Positions 16,471-25,041 of a stretch of DNA of 64,000 nt are shown one piece after another. The position numbers and the translations under genes are program-made. Within the stretch, counting starts at the first letter, position 1. Each line of letters opens with the position of its first letter. The notes beneath the pieces are model-generated. The model was not told the DNA's origin, ran no database searches, and saw only the letters and a program-made list of their open reading frames with translations. The stretch is from Candidatus Villigracilis proximus. Lineage in GTDB: Bacteria > Chloroflexota > Anaerolineae > Anaerolineales > Villigracilaceae. The DNA lies in assembly GCA_016715195.1 (NCBI GenBank), contig JADKBB010000025.1, forward strand, positions 1-64,000, in the 5' to 3' direction.

Positions 16471-17523
16471 TTATCGCATTCCAGAAATTGTAATCAAGCC
16501 GTTCGTGATATTGATGTTCATGATCTCCAGCCCTGGTGTCTGGCTGTTTATTTTTTCGATCAGGAGTTGATTGAGCCAGGATTCCATTTGTGAAACCAAT
16601 AAGGCGGGGATTGTTTGTGTGCCGATCTGTATTGACTCGATCTTAATACCTGGATTCTTGTTTGAATCTATGGCAAGATTGCCCACAATGAGCGCTGAGG
16701 TGGAATTGGTACTACCTGCCACCATGCCCCAGATTTGTATTTTGTCATCCCGCAAATAGACTTGCAAATCACTTAATGGAAGATCAGGACTGTTCTTCAT
16801 TTCCATGGCGAGCCATGAGGTGAGTTGTCTTTCGGTGAGTGTGGCAGATGAGAGCGAGCCAGGTTGTGGAAGCGCATTTTCGAGCGTTGTTTTGGCTTCA
16901 GTGCCTGCCGCATCAGATGGGATGATTTGCGCACCAGGGCGTTCCGGGGCACCTTCCAGTCCGCTTTCAGCGCTGTTTACTGCAAGGCCGATCAACGCAT
17001 CTACAAGCGGGACATATTGCGGATATTCAGCGCTGATCTCTGCACGGGTTTGCGCGGCAATATTGCCGGTAATGGGAATTTGGGCAGAGAGCGTTGGAGT
17101 GGAAAGAATCATTAATTTTGCGACTGTTGATTCCGGGTTGTTGCGTGCCACGACAAATGATGTGGTCCCCAATAGAATTGCCAGAACGATAAAGATGCCT
17201 GCTCCACGAAGGAGGTTTTTATATGGGCTGGAATTCTGAAATGGATTTTCAGTGATGAGATTGTGTTTGGGTTGAGTTTTGCCGGGGAATTTAATACGGG
17301 CAAGGCCGATCTTTGCTTCAACGTTATTGGGGTTGAGTTTGAGGGCGCATTCATAACATTCAACTTTGCGCCCGGGTTCTTCCATGATACGCGCCATCAG
17401 CATCCACGCGGATTCTTCGTTGGGGTATTTCACGAGAAAATCCGTCAGATATTTTTTGGCAAGTTCGCGATTGCCGCGTTGGAAGGTGTAATCGGCTTGT
17501 TTGAGGAGTTCTTGTTTATTCAT
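16471..17523 (-). CDS. TPR-containing single-pass membrane protein
   Basis: This 350-residue protein starts with tetratricopeptide-like helices (MNKQELLKQADYTFQRGNRE; YPNEESAWMLMARIMEEPG; ALKLNPNNVEAKIGLARI, to about residue 75). One membrane segment follows (GIFIVLAILLGTTSFVVA, about 107-125), then an extracytoplasmic domain of about 220 residues that I do not recognise. The outer part has a beta-rich repeat-like pattern (LSDLQVYLRDDKIQIWGMVA; INITNGLITISGMR). Function is unknown. It starts next to the clpC terminator, with no clear ribosome site. Confidence 0.7.
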   Translation of the reverse strand: MNKQELLKQADYTFQRGNRELAKKYLTDFLVKYPNEESAWMLMARIMEEPGRKVECYECALKLNPNNVEAKIGLARIKFPGKTQPKHNLITENPFQNSSPYKNLLRGAGIFIVLAILLGTTSFVVARNNPESTVAKLMILSTPTLSAQIPITGNIAAQTRAEISAEYPQYVPLVDALIGLAVNSAESGLEGAPERPGAQIIPSDAAGTEAKTTLENALPQPGSLSSATLTERQLTSWLAMEMKNSPDLPLSDLQVYLRDDKIQIWGMVAGSTNSTSALIVGNLAIDSNKNPGIKIESIQIGTQTIPALLVSQMESWLNQLLIEKINSQTPGLEIMNINITNGLITISGMR

Positions 17524-17530
17524 AGTGTAA

Positions 17531-17563
17531 AAACCCTAAAGGTTTTAGAAACCTTTAGGGTTT
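17531..17563 (-). terminator. Terminator of clpC
   Basis: AAACCCTAAAGGTTT (17531-17545) and AAACCTTTAGGGTTT (17549-17563) form a perfect 15-bp stem with a three-base loop. On the minus strand it is followed by a T-run, eight bases after the clpC stop. Confidence 0.85.
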
Positions 17564-17570
17564 ATTTGTT

Positions 17571-20057
17571 TTATAAACTCGGCTCGGGGAGTTTTTCCTC
17601 GAATTTATTGAGGACTAGCTCGCCGTCATCATTGACATCCACTTTGATCGCGTCGCCGTTTACGAATTCACCGGCGAGTACCCGATCTGATAGCGGGTCT
17701 TCCACTTTTTGCTGAATGACACGGCGTAACGGACGCGCCCCAAACTCTGCATCGTAGCCTTGCGCAGCAAGCAGGGAAAGCGCTTCTTCAGAGGCTGTGA
17801 GTACGAGTTCGTGATCCTTGAGGCGTTCAGAAACTTTGTCGAGTTCAAGCGAGACGATCTTCTGAATATCTTCCTTGTTGAGCGAGCGGAAGATGACTAC
17901 AGAATCCATGCGGTTGATGAATTCAGGACGGAAGGCGCGCTTGAGGGATTCGTTCAACTTCTTGCGCATGTCGTCGTAGGAAAGTTTTTCTTCAGTGGCT
18001 TCATCGCGTTTCATGGCAAAGCCGAGCGAAGTTTGATTCTTGATCATGTCTGCGCCAATGTTGGAGGTCATGACGATGATCGCATTGCGGAAATCCACTT
18101 TGCGGCCTTTCGCATCGCTGAGGTGACCTTCTTCCATGATCTGGAGCAGCATATTGTGTACTTCAGGATGTGCCTTTTCGATCTCATCAAAAACGATGAT
18201 CGAGTACGGACGGCGGCGCAGGGCTTCGGTCAGTTGACCGGCATCTTCGTAGCCGACGTATCCGGGAGGGGCACCCACCAAACGGGCGGCGGTGTGACGT
18301 TCCATGAACTCTGACATATCCAGTTGAATGGCGGCATCTTCACTGCCAAACATGAACTTGGCGAGGGTCTTTGTCAATTGGGTCTTGCCGACACCTGTTG
18401 GGCCAAGGAACATAAATGAACCAATCGGGCGCTTCGGGTCTTTCAAACCGGCTCGCGCACGGCGGACTGCGCGTGAGATGGCAACGATGGCATCTTCCTG
18501 GCCAATGATATCTTTGCGTAGTTCATCTTCCATTTTGAGCAGGCGTTGTGATTCAGCCTCTGCAAGCTGCATCAGCGGAACACCCGTCCACATGGAGACG
18601 ACTTCGGCAATATCTTCAGCGGTGACTACGGGACTGTTTGCGCGGTCCCAACCGGTGCGCAGACGTTCGATCTGCTGGCCGAGATCTGTCTCGCGCTCTT
18701 CCCATTCCTTGATGTCTTCCGAGTTGCCCTCTTCCTGTGCGAGGGTGCGGTTCTGACGTGCCTGTCGTAATTGGCCGAACAAATCCTTGGCGTGTTTCGC
18801 GGCGGGACTCTTGTACATGCGCACACGTGAGGATGATTCGTCGATCAGGTCAATGGCTTTGTCAGGCAGGAATCTTTCGGTGACATAGCGTGAAGATAAA
18901 TGTGTTGCGGCTTCGAGTGCTTCATCGGAGATCACCAAATGATGATGTTCTTCGTATGCGCCGCGAATGCCTTTGAGGATTTGAATGGTCTCTTCTTCAG
19001 AGGGTTCGTCCACCTGCACGGGTTGGAAGCGGCGTTCGAGCGCGGCATCTGATTCGATGTGCTTGCGATATTCATCAAGCGTAGTCGCACCGATGACTTG
19101 TAACTCGCCGCGCGATAAAGCGGGCTTGAGGATATTTGCTGCGTCGACGGAGGAACCGGCGGCTCCTGCTCCAACGAGCATATGGACCTCGTCAATGAAG
19201 AGGATCGCGCCTGAGGTTTTTAACTCATCAATAATGCGTTTGAGTCTTTCTTCGAACTGACCACGATACATGGTGCCGGCGACGAGTGAGCCCACATCAA
19301 GTTGAAGCACACGTTTATTCATCAATGGCGCAGGAACGTCACCGTCTATGATGCGTTGAGCGAGGCCTTCGACGATGGCGGTCTTGCCGACACCGGGTTC
19401 GCCGATGAGTGCGGGGTTGTTCTTGGTGCGGCGTGCAAGGATCTGAATCACACGCTCAATTTCTTTTTGACGGCCAATGACGGGGTCAAGTTTTTTCTCT
19501 TCGGCCTTCGAGGTTAAGTCGGTGGCGAGTTGATCGATGAGCGGGGTCTTTGGGTTGTTGGATGCCGAAGCGCCACCTTTGCCCGGTTGCGGGCCGGCAG
19601 GCGTCGGGGAGGAGGATGCGGATTCATTTAAGACGCGGCGAGTCTGTCTGCGAATCTGATCCGCTGTGACTCCGAGTCTGCGCAGCACTTCCATCCCGGT
19701 GGATTCAACACGGATCAGACCGAGCAAAATATGTTCGGTGCCGATGTAGTGATGGCCGAGGCGGCGGGCTTCTTCAATTGCAAATTCAAGGACTTGTTGA
19801 GTTTCTGCGGCGAGTTCGATGCGGGCGGGGTCAAATTCAGTGGATGCGCTGGAGACGCGTTGAACGACTTCACGCACACGTTCGGGGGTCATGCCGAGGT
19901 CACGTAAGACGCGGCCTGCGACACCGCCTTCTTCATCCATTAATCCGAGGATGAGATGTTCGGTTCCAATATTGTTTTGGCGGGCGCGTTCTGCCTCTTG
20001 ATGCGCAAGGCTGAGGACGCGTCTAGCTCGTTGGGTAAATCTTTCCATACCGGCCAT
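17571..20057 (-). CDS. clpC: ATP-dependent Clp protease ATP-binding subunit ClpC
   Basis: This 828-residue protein has two Clp-N repeats (residues 5-70 and 80-145), then AAA domain 1 with Walker A GEPGVGKT (219-226) and Walker B LFIDEVHM (about 286-293). A UVR-like middle helix region (about 420-465) follows, then AAA domain 2 with GPTGVGKT (552-559) and VFDEIEKAH, and a C-terminal Clp D2-small domain. ClpC unfolds proteins and feeds them to ClpP in the cytoplasm, usually with an MecA-type adaptor. The start has TAGGAG seven bases upstream. No CIRCE or CtsR operator is evident upstream, and clpP is not in the window. Confidence 0.95.
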   Translation of the reverse strand: MAGMERFTQRARRVLSLAHQEAERARQNNIGTEHLILGLMDEEGGVAGRVLRDLGMTPERVREVVQRVSSASTEFDPARIELAAETQQVLEFAIEEARRLGHHYIGTEHILLGLIRVESTGMEVLRRLGVTADQIRRQTRRVLNESASSSPTPAGPQPGKGGASASNNPKTPLIDQLATDLTSKAEEKKLDPVIGRQKEIERVIQILARRTKNNPALIGEPGVGKTAIVEGLAQRIIDGDVPAPLMNKRVLQLDVGSLVAGTMYRGQFEERLKRIIDELKTSGAILFIDEVHMLVGAGAAGSSVDAANILKPALSRGELQVIGATTLDEYRKHIESDAALERRFQPVQVDEPSEEETIQILKGIRGAYEEHHHLVISDEALEAATHLSSRYVTERFLPDKAIDLIDESSSRVRMYKSPAAKHAKDLFGQLRQARQNRTLAQEEGNSEDIKEWEERETDLGQQIERLRTGWDRANSPVVTAEDIAEVVSMWTGVPLMQLAEAESQRLLKMEDELRKDIIGQEDAIVAISRAVRRARAGLKDPKRPIGSFMFLGPTGVGKTQLTKTLAKFMFGSEDAAIQLDMSEFMERHTAARLVGAPPGYVGYEDAGQLTEALRRRPYSIIVFDEIEKAHPEVHNMLLQIMEEGHLSDAKGRKVDFRNAIIVMTSNIGADMIKNQTSLGFAMKRDEATEEKLSYDDMRKKLNESLKRAFRPEFINRMDSVVIFRSLNKEDIQKIVSLELDKVSERLKDHELVLTASEEALSLLAAQGYDAEFGARPLRRVIQQKVEDPLSDRVLAGEFVNGDAIKVDVNDDGELVLNKFEEKLPEPSL

Positions 20058-20209
20058 AATAATCTCCTATATCTCTAGGCATTGTACCAAAAAGGCGGGT
20101 GACTCCGTGTTGGAAAAAGGTTAGAGTTTTCACGGGTAGTAAACAAGTACAAGAGTACACAAGTGCGTATTTTTTTACGTGTGTACCTGTTTATATCTCT
20201 TGTTTACAT

Positions 20210-20539
20210 CTATCGGTTGTCTCCATCCCCTTGAATCTTACCGCGTGCCTGCCTATCCATTAGTTTAGTAATGTTGTATTCGGCGATTTCATCCAGTGAC
20301 AGGTTAAGTTCTGTGGCGACCTGCGCAAGATACCAGAGCACATCTCCCAGCTCGGCTTTGAGGGCTTCGCGGGTTTCGGCGCTGATCTCGCCGTCTTTAT
20401 CGCGGAATACTTTTTTGATCTTGCCTGCCACTTCGCCCGCCTCGTTGACGAGACCCAGTGTTGGGTAAATAACAGCGTGCCCGATGGCGGGATATTTTGC
20501 GGTGCCGCGTGATTTGGTTTGATAATCGTTGAAGTCCAT
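20210..20539 (-). CDS. MazG-like nucleotide pyrophosphohydrolase
   Basis: This 109-residue protein has the all-alpha NTP-pyrophosphohydrolase metal site: GLVNEAGEVAGKIKK (about residues 29-43) and ELGDVLWYLAQVA (63-75). These supply the EExxE/D...ExxD acidic residues. Such enzymes hydrolyse nucleoside triphosphates to monophosphates and pyrophosphate, often as house-cleaning of damaged nucleotides. The start MDFNDYQTKSRGTAKYP is typical, with AAAGGAA upstream. It is single-domain, unlike the two-domain MazG of E. coli. Confidence 0.88.
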   Translation of the reverse strand: MDFNDYQTKSRGTAKYPAIGHAVIYPTLGLVNEAGEVAGKIKKVFRDKDGEISAETREALKAELGDVLWYLAQVATELNLSLDEIAEYNITKLMDRQARGKIQGDGDNR

Positions 20540-20736
20540 GAGTGTTTCCTTTGTGTGCGAATGTGGGCGTTAAATTTTCTATTTCGATTTTACATTACTT
20601 TAAGGAAAGTCTTTCAGGTGGACTAGGGCAAAATTCACCATGATACCCATGCGGGCACAATGTAAACGGAGATTTAAAAAAGAGAAAGTATATCTTTGTT
20701 TATCGCTGTTTATCTCCGGTGAAAAAAATATGCTGC

Positions 20737-21633
20737 TCAGTTCCTTACTTCTTTTTCAAACCAAAATGTTCTGTGCTCCAAAACAAATCCTGCAGACTCG
20801 GCGGCCTTTTGCATGGCGATGTTTTGTCCGCTGGTGCCGAGGTGCACGGATTTCATTCCGCGTTCTTTGAGCATTCGCAGCCCTTTGTATAACAAGGCTT
20901 TCGCCAGTCCCATGCCTTGAAAGCGCGGATGTGTCGCCACGGGGTCAGTGTTGCCTTCCCTGTTTTGTTCATCGACCGAGCAGGTGCAATAAGCGGCGAT
21001 GCTTCCATCGGGTGCGATGACCATCAAGTCCAACTCTGGATCGTATTCACTGGTGGACATAATGGCGAGACGATTCTCCGTGGACATGTACTCCGTCCCA
21101 AACGCGGATCGGTGCGTGCTGGCAACTGCTTCTGCTTCCTCCGTGCCTTTTATTGCGCGGATGAAGAATCCCTCCGGCAAAACAGAATCAGCTATCGGCG
21201 CAGAGAGATCGCGTTTCATACTGACGGTGATAACGTCTGTCTGATGAAACCCGTGCTGATTGAGAAAGTCCAGCCGCTGGGTGTCGTCTTCGCGGCAGCT
21301 TGCATCCAGCGTGGATGTTTCCTCCGCTGCCAAACTCTTGCGGATGCAATCCACGCCCCATGCCACGATTTCCGCGCCGAGCGATTCTGTGTATTGAGTT
21401 TGAAATTCCCAAAGCAAATTATGCGAGTCATCCACATACGCCCAGCCGATGGGTTGATCTGCATCGAACCATAATCTCATATTTGCGCGGACTTCTGCGT
21501 TAGCCAGGCCTTCTTCAATATTAACTTTTGCGGGGTAATCATTAATCCGCTCAGCCAGGCGGACTTGATTTAACAAATCCACCATGATCTGAAAATCTTT
21601 TTCGCCCTCATATACTTTGCTTGAGATTGTCAT
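20737..21633 (-). CDS. GNAT-family N-acetyltransferase, two-domain type
   Basis: This 298-residue protein has a weak N-terminal GNAT half (to about residue 150) and a clear C-terminal GNAT domain with the acetyl-CoA loop PRFQGMGLAKALLYKGLRML (about 235-254) and the closing GTSGQNIAMQKAAESAGFV. Two fused GNAT halves recall mycothiol synthase-like architecture, but the substrate cannot be inferred. AGGAGAG nine bases before the ATG supports this start. It lies downstream of the LLM-oxidoreductase gene, separated from it by a strong terminator. Confidence 0.82.
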   Translation of the reverse strand: MTISSKVYEGEKDFQIMVDLLNQVRLAERINDYPAKVNIEEGLANAEVRANMRLWFDADQPIGWAYVDDSHNLLWEFQTQYTESLGAEIVAWGVDCIRKSLAAEETSTLDASCREDDTQRLDFLNQHGFHQTDVITVSMKRDLSAPIADSVLPEGFFIRAIKGTEEAEAVASTHRSAFGTEYMSTENRLAIMSTSEYDPELDLMVIAPDGSIAAYCTCSVDEQNREGNTDPVATHPRFQGMGLAKALLYKGLRMLKERGMKSVHLGTSGQNIAMQKAAESAGFVLEHRTFWFEKEVRN

Positions 21634-21651
21634 GATGCTCTCCTGTATAAA

Positions 21652-21689
21652 AAAACTGGAATGCAGACTTAAGTCCGCATTCCAGTTTT
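21652..21689. terminator. Strong hairpin terminator between LLM oxidoreductase and GNAT genes
   Basis: AAAACTGGAATGC and GCATTCCAGTTTT enclose GACTTAAGTC, giving an almost perfect 38-base palindrome. T-runs on the minus strand fit termination of the LLM-oxidoreductase gene. Confidence 0.8.
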
Positions 21690-21698
21690 GATTTATGA

Positions 21699-22697
21699 TT
21701 ATTCAAACGCCTTCGCCAATGCTTGCCACCAATCATCTTTTTCCTTCGGGATAAAGGGTGTGTACAGTGTCAGCCGGTCTGCGATGCCGGCGTAGCGTTT
21801 CTTTAAGTCAGCGGCTAGATTTTCCTGAGTGGTGACCAGACAAAACTCGTTTAACATTTCATCGGTGATCAGCATCGGCATTTCGGCCCACTCGCCTTTG
21901 GCCGCGAAACCTGATAATTGTTGCGCGGTTTCGGTCCAGCCGTGCAAGTCCATCACTGCTTGATAGGACGGAGTGCTGGCATAAAATGCGATCTGCATCC
22001 GCGCAAAGGATTCTTCCTCGGGTGATGTGGCGATAAAGGGAGTCATTGAAATCGTAATATCCTTACGAGTTCTTCCGCTCTTTTGCAGTCCATCTTCGAT
22101 GGCAGGCAGGATTACTTCATTCATATAACGCGGACTATTAAACGGGTGCGCGTGGAATCCTTCGCACAATTCACCAGCCAGTTTCGCGAGGCCGGTATTG
22201 ACGCCTGCAATATAGATCGGAATATTTGGATTCTCAATTGCGCCCGGATTAAAGAAAGGTGACATCAACGTGGCCTTGTAATACTCGCCGCGGAAATTCA
22301 ACTTCGTGCCGTTCTGCCAGCAATCCCAAAACGCGCGGATGACTTGAATCTGTTCGCGCAGTTTCCCCGTCACAGAGTCAGGCCAGGTCATGCCGAACCT
22401 GCGCTCAATATGCGCCTTGACCTGCGTGCCCAATCCCAAAATGAATCGTCCGCCCGATTGCGCGGATAAATCCCATGCGGTGTAGGCGATGTTCGCAGGC
22501 GAGCGCGCAAACGAGACCGCAATCGCAGTCCCAAATTGCATGTCAGCCGAATGCTCCGCGATCAATGTGCAGGGCAGGAAGGGATCGTGCTGGGTCTCTT
22601 GAGTCCACAGCGCGGCGAAGCCCATCTCTTGTGCGGCTTTCGCAATGGCAGGAACATCTTTCAATGCAACGAGGGGAAGAGCGGCATCCAGTTTCAT
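21699..22697 (-). CDS. LLM-class (luciferase-like) F420-dependent oxidoreductase
   Basis: This 332-residue TIM-barrel protein starts MKLDAALPLVALKDV and carries family segments FAALWTQETQHDPFLP (about residues 28-43), IAVSFARSPANIAYTAWDLS and GGRFILGLGTQVKAHIERRFG (about 83-103). Members bind F420 or FMN, and the substrate is unknown. I place the start at 22697 rather than five codons upstream, because a minus-strand TATACT lies six bases before it with no ribosome site. The length is typical. A terminator separates it from the GNAT gene. Confidence 0.88.
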   Translation of the reverse strand: MKLDAALPLVALKDVPAIAKAAQEMGFAALWTQETQHDPFLPCTLIAEHSADMQFGTAIAVSFARSPANIAYTAWDLSAQSGGRFILGLGTQVKAHIERRFGMTWPDSVTGKLREQIQVIRAFWDCWQNGTKLNFRGEYYKATLMSPFFNPGAIENPNIPIYIAGVNTGLAKLAGELCEGFHAHPFNSPRYMNEVILPAIEDGLQKSGRTRKDITISMTPFIATSPEEESFARMQIAFYASTPSYQAVMDLHGWTETAQQLSGFAAKGEWAEMPMLITDEMLNEFCLVTTQENLAADLKKRYAGIADRLTLYTPFIPKEKDDWWQALAKAFE

Positions 22698-22703
22698 GGG
22701 GCA

Positions 22704-22709
22704 AGTATA
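22704..22709 (-). promoter_or_regulatory. -10-like box close to a start codon (leaderless type)
   Basis: Minus-strand TATACT lies six bases before the ATG at 22697, with no Shine-Dalgarno sequence. Confidence 0.35.
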
Positions 22710-22801
22710 CAATCAAGGGGTAATTAGGTGAATAGGGAATAATGGAAGTAAAAAGTGAGAAGTATGTGAAGTGAGAAGTAAAAAGTGAATAGGAAACAAA
22801 A

Positions 22802-22823
22802 AAGCCCCGCGCAAGCGAGGCTT
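22802..22823 (-). terminator. Terminator downstream of the peroxiredoxin gene
   Basis: AAGCCCCGC (22802-22810), GCAA loop and GCGAGGCTT (22815-22823), with an A-run on its left that gives U-residues on the minus-strand transcript. Confidence 0.65.
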
Positions 22824-22886
22824 AAACCTTATAAACCTTAATCCTTCAGAAACCTCAGAAACTTTAGTTCCTTAGAAACCTTTCCC

Positions 22887-23357
22887 CTAATTCAAACTAT
22901 CCACAAACCCAAACAACTCACGCGTCTCCTGTAACCAGACATTCGGAACTGTCGTGCGTTTGAGATAGCGGACGAGACCATCTTTGTCAACGACCAACGA
23001 GGCAGTACGTTGAAAGAGCAGGAAATATTTTTCCAATTCATAGAGATTGTATACATTGCGTCCGGGGTCTGCAAGAATTGGAAAAGGCAAATTTATCCCT
23101 TCTGCATATTCACGCGCTTTTTCCACATTTTCGCCTAAAATGACAATGATCTCAGCGCCCGCCTCACGGAACTGTTCATACATGCGTCCCAATTGCGCAA
23201 CATGCGTGCGGCATTGCGGACAGGTAGTCTCGCGGATAAAGAACATGATCACGTTTGATTTTCCGCGAAAATCTGAAAGCGAAATCTCCTGCCCATTTGT
23301 GGCAAGCAGGTGAAAGTCAGGCGCGAACGATCCGATCTTTGCTTCGATAGAGTCCAT
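22887..23357 (-). CDS. Peroxiredoxin-like redoxin (AhpC/TSA family)
   Basis: This 156-residue thioredoxin-fold protein opens IGSFAPDFHLLATNGQEISL, with a redox motif ETTCPQCRTH (Cys46 and Cys49) and later PFPILADPGRNVYNLY. The CPQC pair makes it closer to TlpA/redoxin-type thiol reductases or atypical peroxiredoxins than to classic TxxC peroxiredoxins, where the motif is T-x-x-C with no adjacent partner. It probably detoxifies peroxide or moves disulfide electrons in the cytoplasm, since no signal peptide is present. The start follows GAGGATTATAAAATC. Confidence 0.82.
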   Translation of the reverse strand: MDSIEAKIGSFAPDFHLLATNGQEISLSDFRGKSNVIMFFIRETTCPQCRTHVAQLGRMYEQFREAGAEIIVILGENVEKAREYAEGINLPFPILADPGRNVYNLYELEKYFLLFQRTASLVVDKDGLVRYLKRTTVPNVWLQETRELFGFVDSLN

Positions 23358-23418
23358 GATTTTATAATCCTCATTAAGTAGATAACGTCTGCTTAATAAT
23401 CATTACGTTAGAGGTTTC

Positions 23419-24468
23419 TTATTTTTCAAGCAGATACGCCATGATCCAATTCGTGGTTGCGTTCAAACCATCCATGTGGGCGCGCTCGTAATTGTGCGAA
23501 GCATCAATCCCGGGGCCGATCAGCGAGAGCTGTACATCGCCGCCCGCGCGCCAAAAGGCTTCGCCATCTGAACCATAAAATGGATACACATCTGTTTTAT
23601 ATGGAATGCCGTGCTTCTCTGCGATGGCGCGCATTTTTTTATTCAAGCCTTCAGAGTACGGCCCGCTGCTGTCTTTGATGCACAGCGTCGCATGGAATTC
23701 ATCTGACTCCTGACCGCTGCCGACCACCGCCATATCCACTGTGACTAATTCCGCCACATCAGACGGGATGCCCGCCGCCGCGCCGTGACCGACCTCTTCA
23801 TAATTGGAAATATGGAAGTACACGCTTCGCACCGGACTTTGGCCTGATTCTGCCATCGACTTGATCGCCGCTACAAGATTTGCCACGCAAGCCTTGTCAT
23901 CGAGAAAACGCGAGCGGATGAATCCATTGGTCACTTCCACCCGTGGATCAAACGCCACGCAATCACCGACGTTGATTCCAAGTCCGCGCGTTTCTTTTTC
24001 AGAAGTAGTACGCGCATCAATGCGGACTTCCATGTGCGCATCATTGCGCGGAGTTTCACTTCCCGCCGCGCCATAAATATGACCGGATGCCGCATCAATT
24101 AACACCGAGCCGCGAATCTTCTCGCCTTTGGCTGTGATGATCCACACGCCTTCGGTTTCCACACTCGGCCATTGGATGCCGCCAATGCGGCTTAACTTTA
24201 ATCGTCCATTGGATTTGATCTCTTTCACCACGGCACCGAGCGTATCCGCATGAGCAGTTAATGCCACCGGAGGCAAGTCGCTTTTCACTTCCCACTTTGC
24301 AACCAGCGCACCTTTGCGGGTTCTTGATAATTCAAGCTGCTTGTATTTTGACAATTCCTTTTCCACAAAATCAATTGCAGGTTCGGCAAACCCGGTGGGC
24401 GAGGTGACGTTGAGCAGGTCAACCAGGAAATCTGTGTAATATTTTTCGTCAATTTTAGGGAGAGTCAT
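23419..24468 (-). CDS. M42-family metallopeptidase (glutamyl aminopeptidase-like)
   Basis: This 349-residue protein matches the M42 di-zinc aminopeptidases. The metal and catalytic signatures are LTAHADTLG (H73, D75), SRFLDDKAC (bridging Asp near 190), NYEEVGHGA (general-base Glu and zinc Glu near 223-227) and a late ASHNYERAHMDG (zinc His). The family trims peptides in the cytoplasm, as dodecamers in known cases. AAAAGGATAAATC precedes the start. A thioesterase gene begins 14 bases upstream on the same strand, so the two may be co-transcribed. Confidence 0.9.
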   Translation of the reverse strand: MTLPKIDEKYYTDFLVDLLNVTSPTGFAEPAIDFVEKELSKYKQLELSRTRKGALVAKWEVKSDLPPVALTAHADTLGAVVKEIKSNGRLKLSRIGGIQWPSVETEGVWIITAKGEKIRGSVLIDAASGHIYGAAGSETPRNDAHMEVRIDARTTSEKETRGLGINVGDCVAFDPRVEVTNGFIRSRFLDDKACVANLVAAIKSMAESGQSPVRSVYFHISNYEEVGHGAAAGIPSDVAELVTVDMAVVGSGQESDEFHATLCIKDSSGPYSEGLNKKMRAIAEKHGIPYKTDVYPFYGSDGEAFWRAGGDVQLSLIGPGIDASHNYERAHMDGLNATTNWIMAYLLEK

Positions 24469-24481
24469 GATTTATCCTTTT

Positions 24482-24871
24482 CTATAAACCTTCAAACGCT
24501 TTGATCTTCTCGCGCCAATCGTGCGGAATGTTGACCGTCTTTTCTCCTTTGTAATCATAAGTCTTGCCTGTTTTCGCATCGACAATATTCTGCATCCACG
24601 TCATGGATTTGTTCCCCAACTTCAAAGCATGGACGCCAACCTTAATATGCTCGCCAAAATAAACCGGCGCAAGATATACGATGTGGACGTCCGCCAGAAT
24701 CACGCCGATCTCCATAAAGGATTGATCCTTCGTGAATAAACCGAGTTCGATCATATAGGCAATACGTGCCTGCTCAAAATAAGTCAGATGTTTGGAGTTG
24801 TTGACATGTCCCTGCGGATCCAGATCACCGTAGCGGACTTCGACCGGGTGAAAGAATTTATATGTAGTCAT
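24482..24871 (-). CDS. Acyl-CoA thioesterase (4HBT hot-dog fold)
   Basis: This 129-residue protein has the 4-hydroxybenzoyl-CoA thioesterase/YbgC-type signature VRYGDLDPQGHVNNSKHLTY (about residues 11-30), with the catalytic Asp in GDLDPQGHVNN. It should hydrolyse an acyl-CoA thioester, though the chain type cannot be read. I chose ATG 24871, five codons inside the longest frame, because a minus-strand TATAAT at 24878-24883 sits six bases upstream and no Shine-Dalgarno exists. It probably shares a transcript with the M42 peptidase. Confidence 0.88.
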   Translation of the reverse strand: MTTYKFFHPVEVRYGDLDPQGHVNNSKHLTYFEQARIAYMIELGLFTKDQSFMEIGVILADVHIVYLAPVYFGEHIKVGVHALKLGNKSMTWMQNIVDAKTGKTYDYKGEKTVNIPHDWREKIKAFEGL

Positions 24872-24877
24872 AATGGA

Positions 24878-24883
24878 ATTATA
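24878..24883 (-). promoter_or_regulatory. -10 box close to a start codon (leaderless type)
   Basis: Minus-strand TATAAT lies six bases before the ATG at 24871. Confidence 0.45.
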
Positions 24884-24893
24884 CAATCTTTAC

Positions 24894-24963
24894 GCATCCT
24901 GAGCGGAGCCGAAGTGCATCCTCCCGAAATTACATCGGGACAATGTGAGCGGAGCCGAAGGAT
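24894..24963. repeat. Short interspersed repeat with GAGCGGAGCCGAAG units
   Basis: GCATCCTGAGCGGAGCCGAAG (24894-24914) and GTGAGCGGAGCCGAAGGAT (24945-24963) flank a centre that matches the element at 26929-27081 in reverse orientation: 24917-24954 against 27022-27058. Confidence 0.75.
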
Positions 24964-24988
24964 AACTGGATGGTTCTATAACAAAAAA

Positions 24989-25019
24989 AGCCGCCAGTTG
25001 AAAAAATCAACCAGCGGCT
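24989..25019 (-). terminator. Terminator of the Crp/Fnr gene
   Basis: AGCCGCCAGTTGA (24989-25001) and TCAACCAGCGGCT (25007-25019) pair except for two positions, followed by a U-run on the minus strand. Confidence 0.75.
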
Positions 25020-25041
25020 CCCTAATCCCTAACTCTAATTC

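Noticed and set aside
16384..16593. Plus-strand frame with TATAAT near 16419 and a start MNSTPYKDKRQDFVKYL
   Set aside because: It runs into the end of the TPR gene on the other strand and stays antisense to it. At most a stub of a lost gene.
17571..20057. Many long plus-strand frames opposite clpC (for example 17760-18314)
   Set aside because: Shadows of a highly conserved gene; no ribosome sites and no recognisable families.
20058..20209. Search for CIRCE or CtsR sites upstream of clpC
   Set aside because: Neither the TTAGCACTC inverted repeat nor a CtsR-type direct heptamer repeat is seen.
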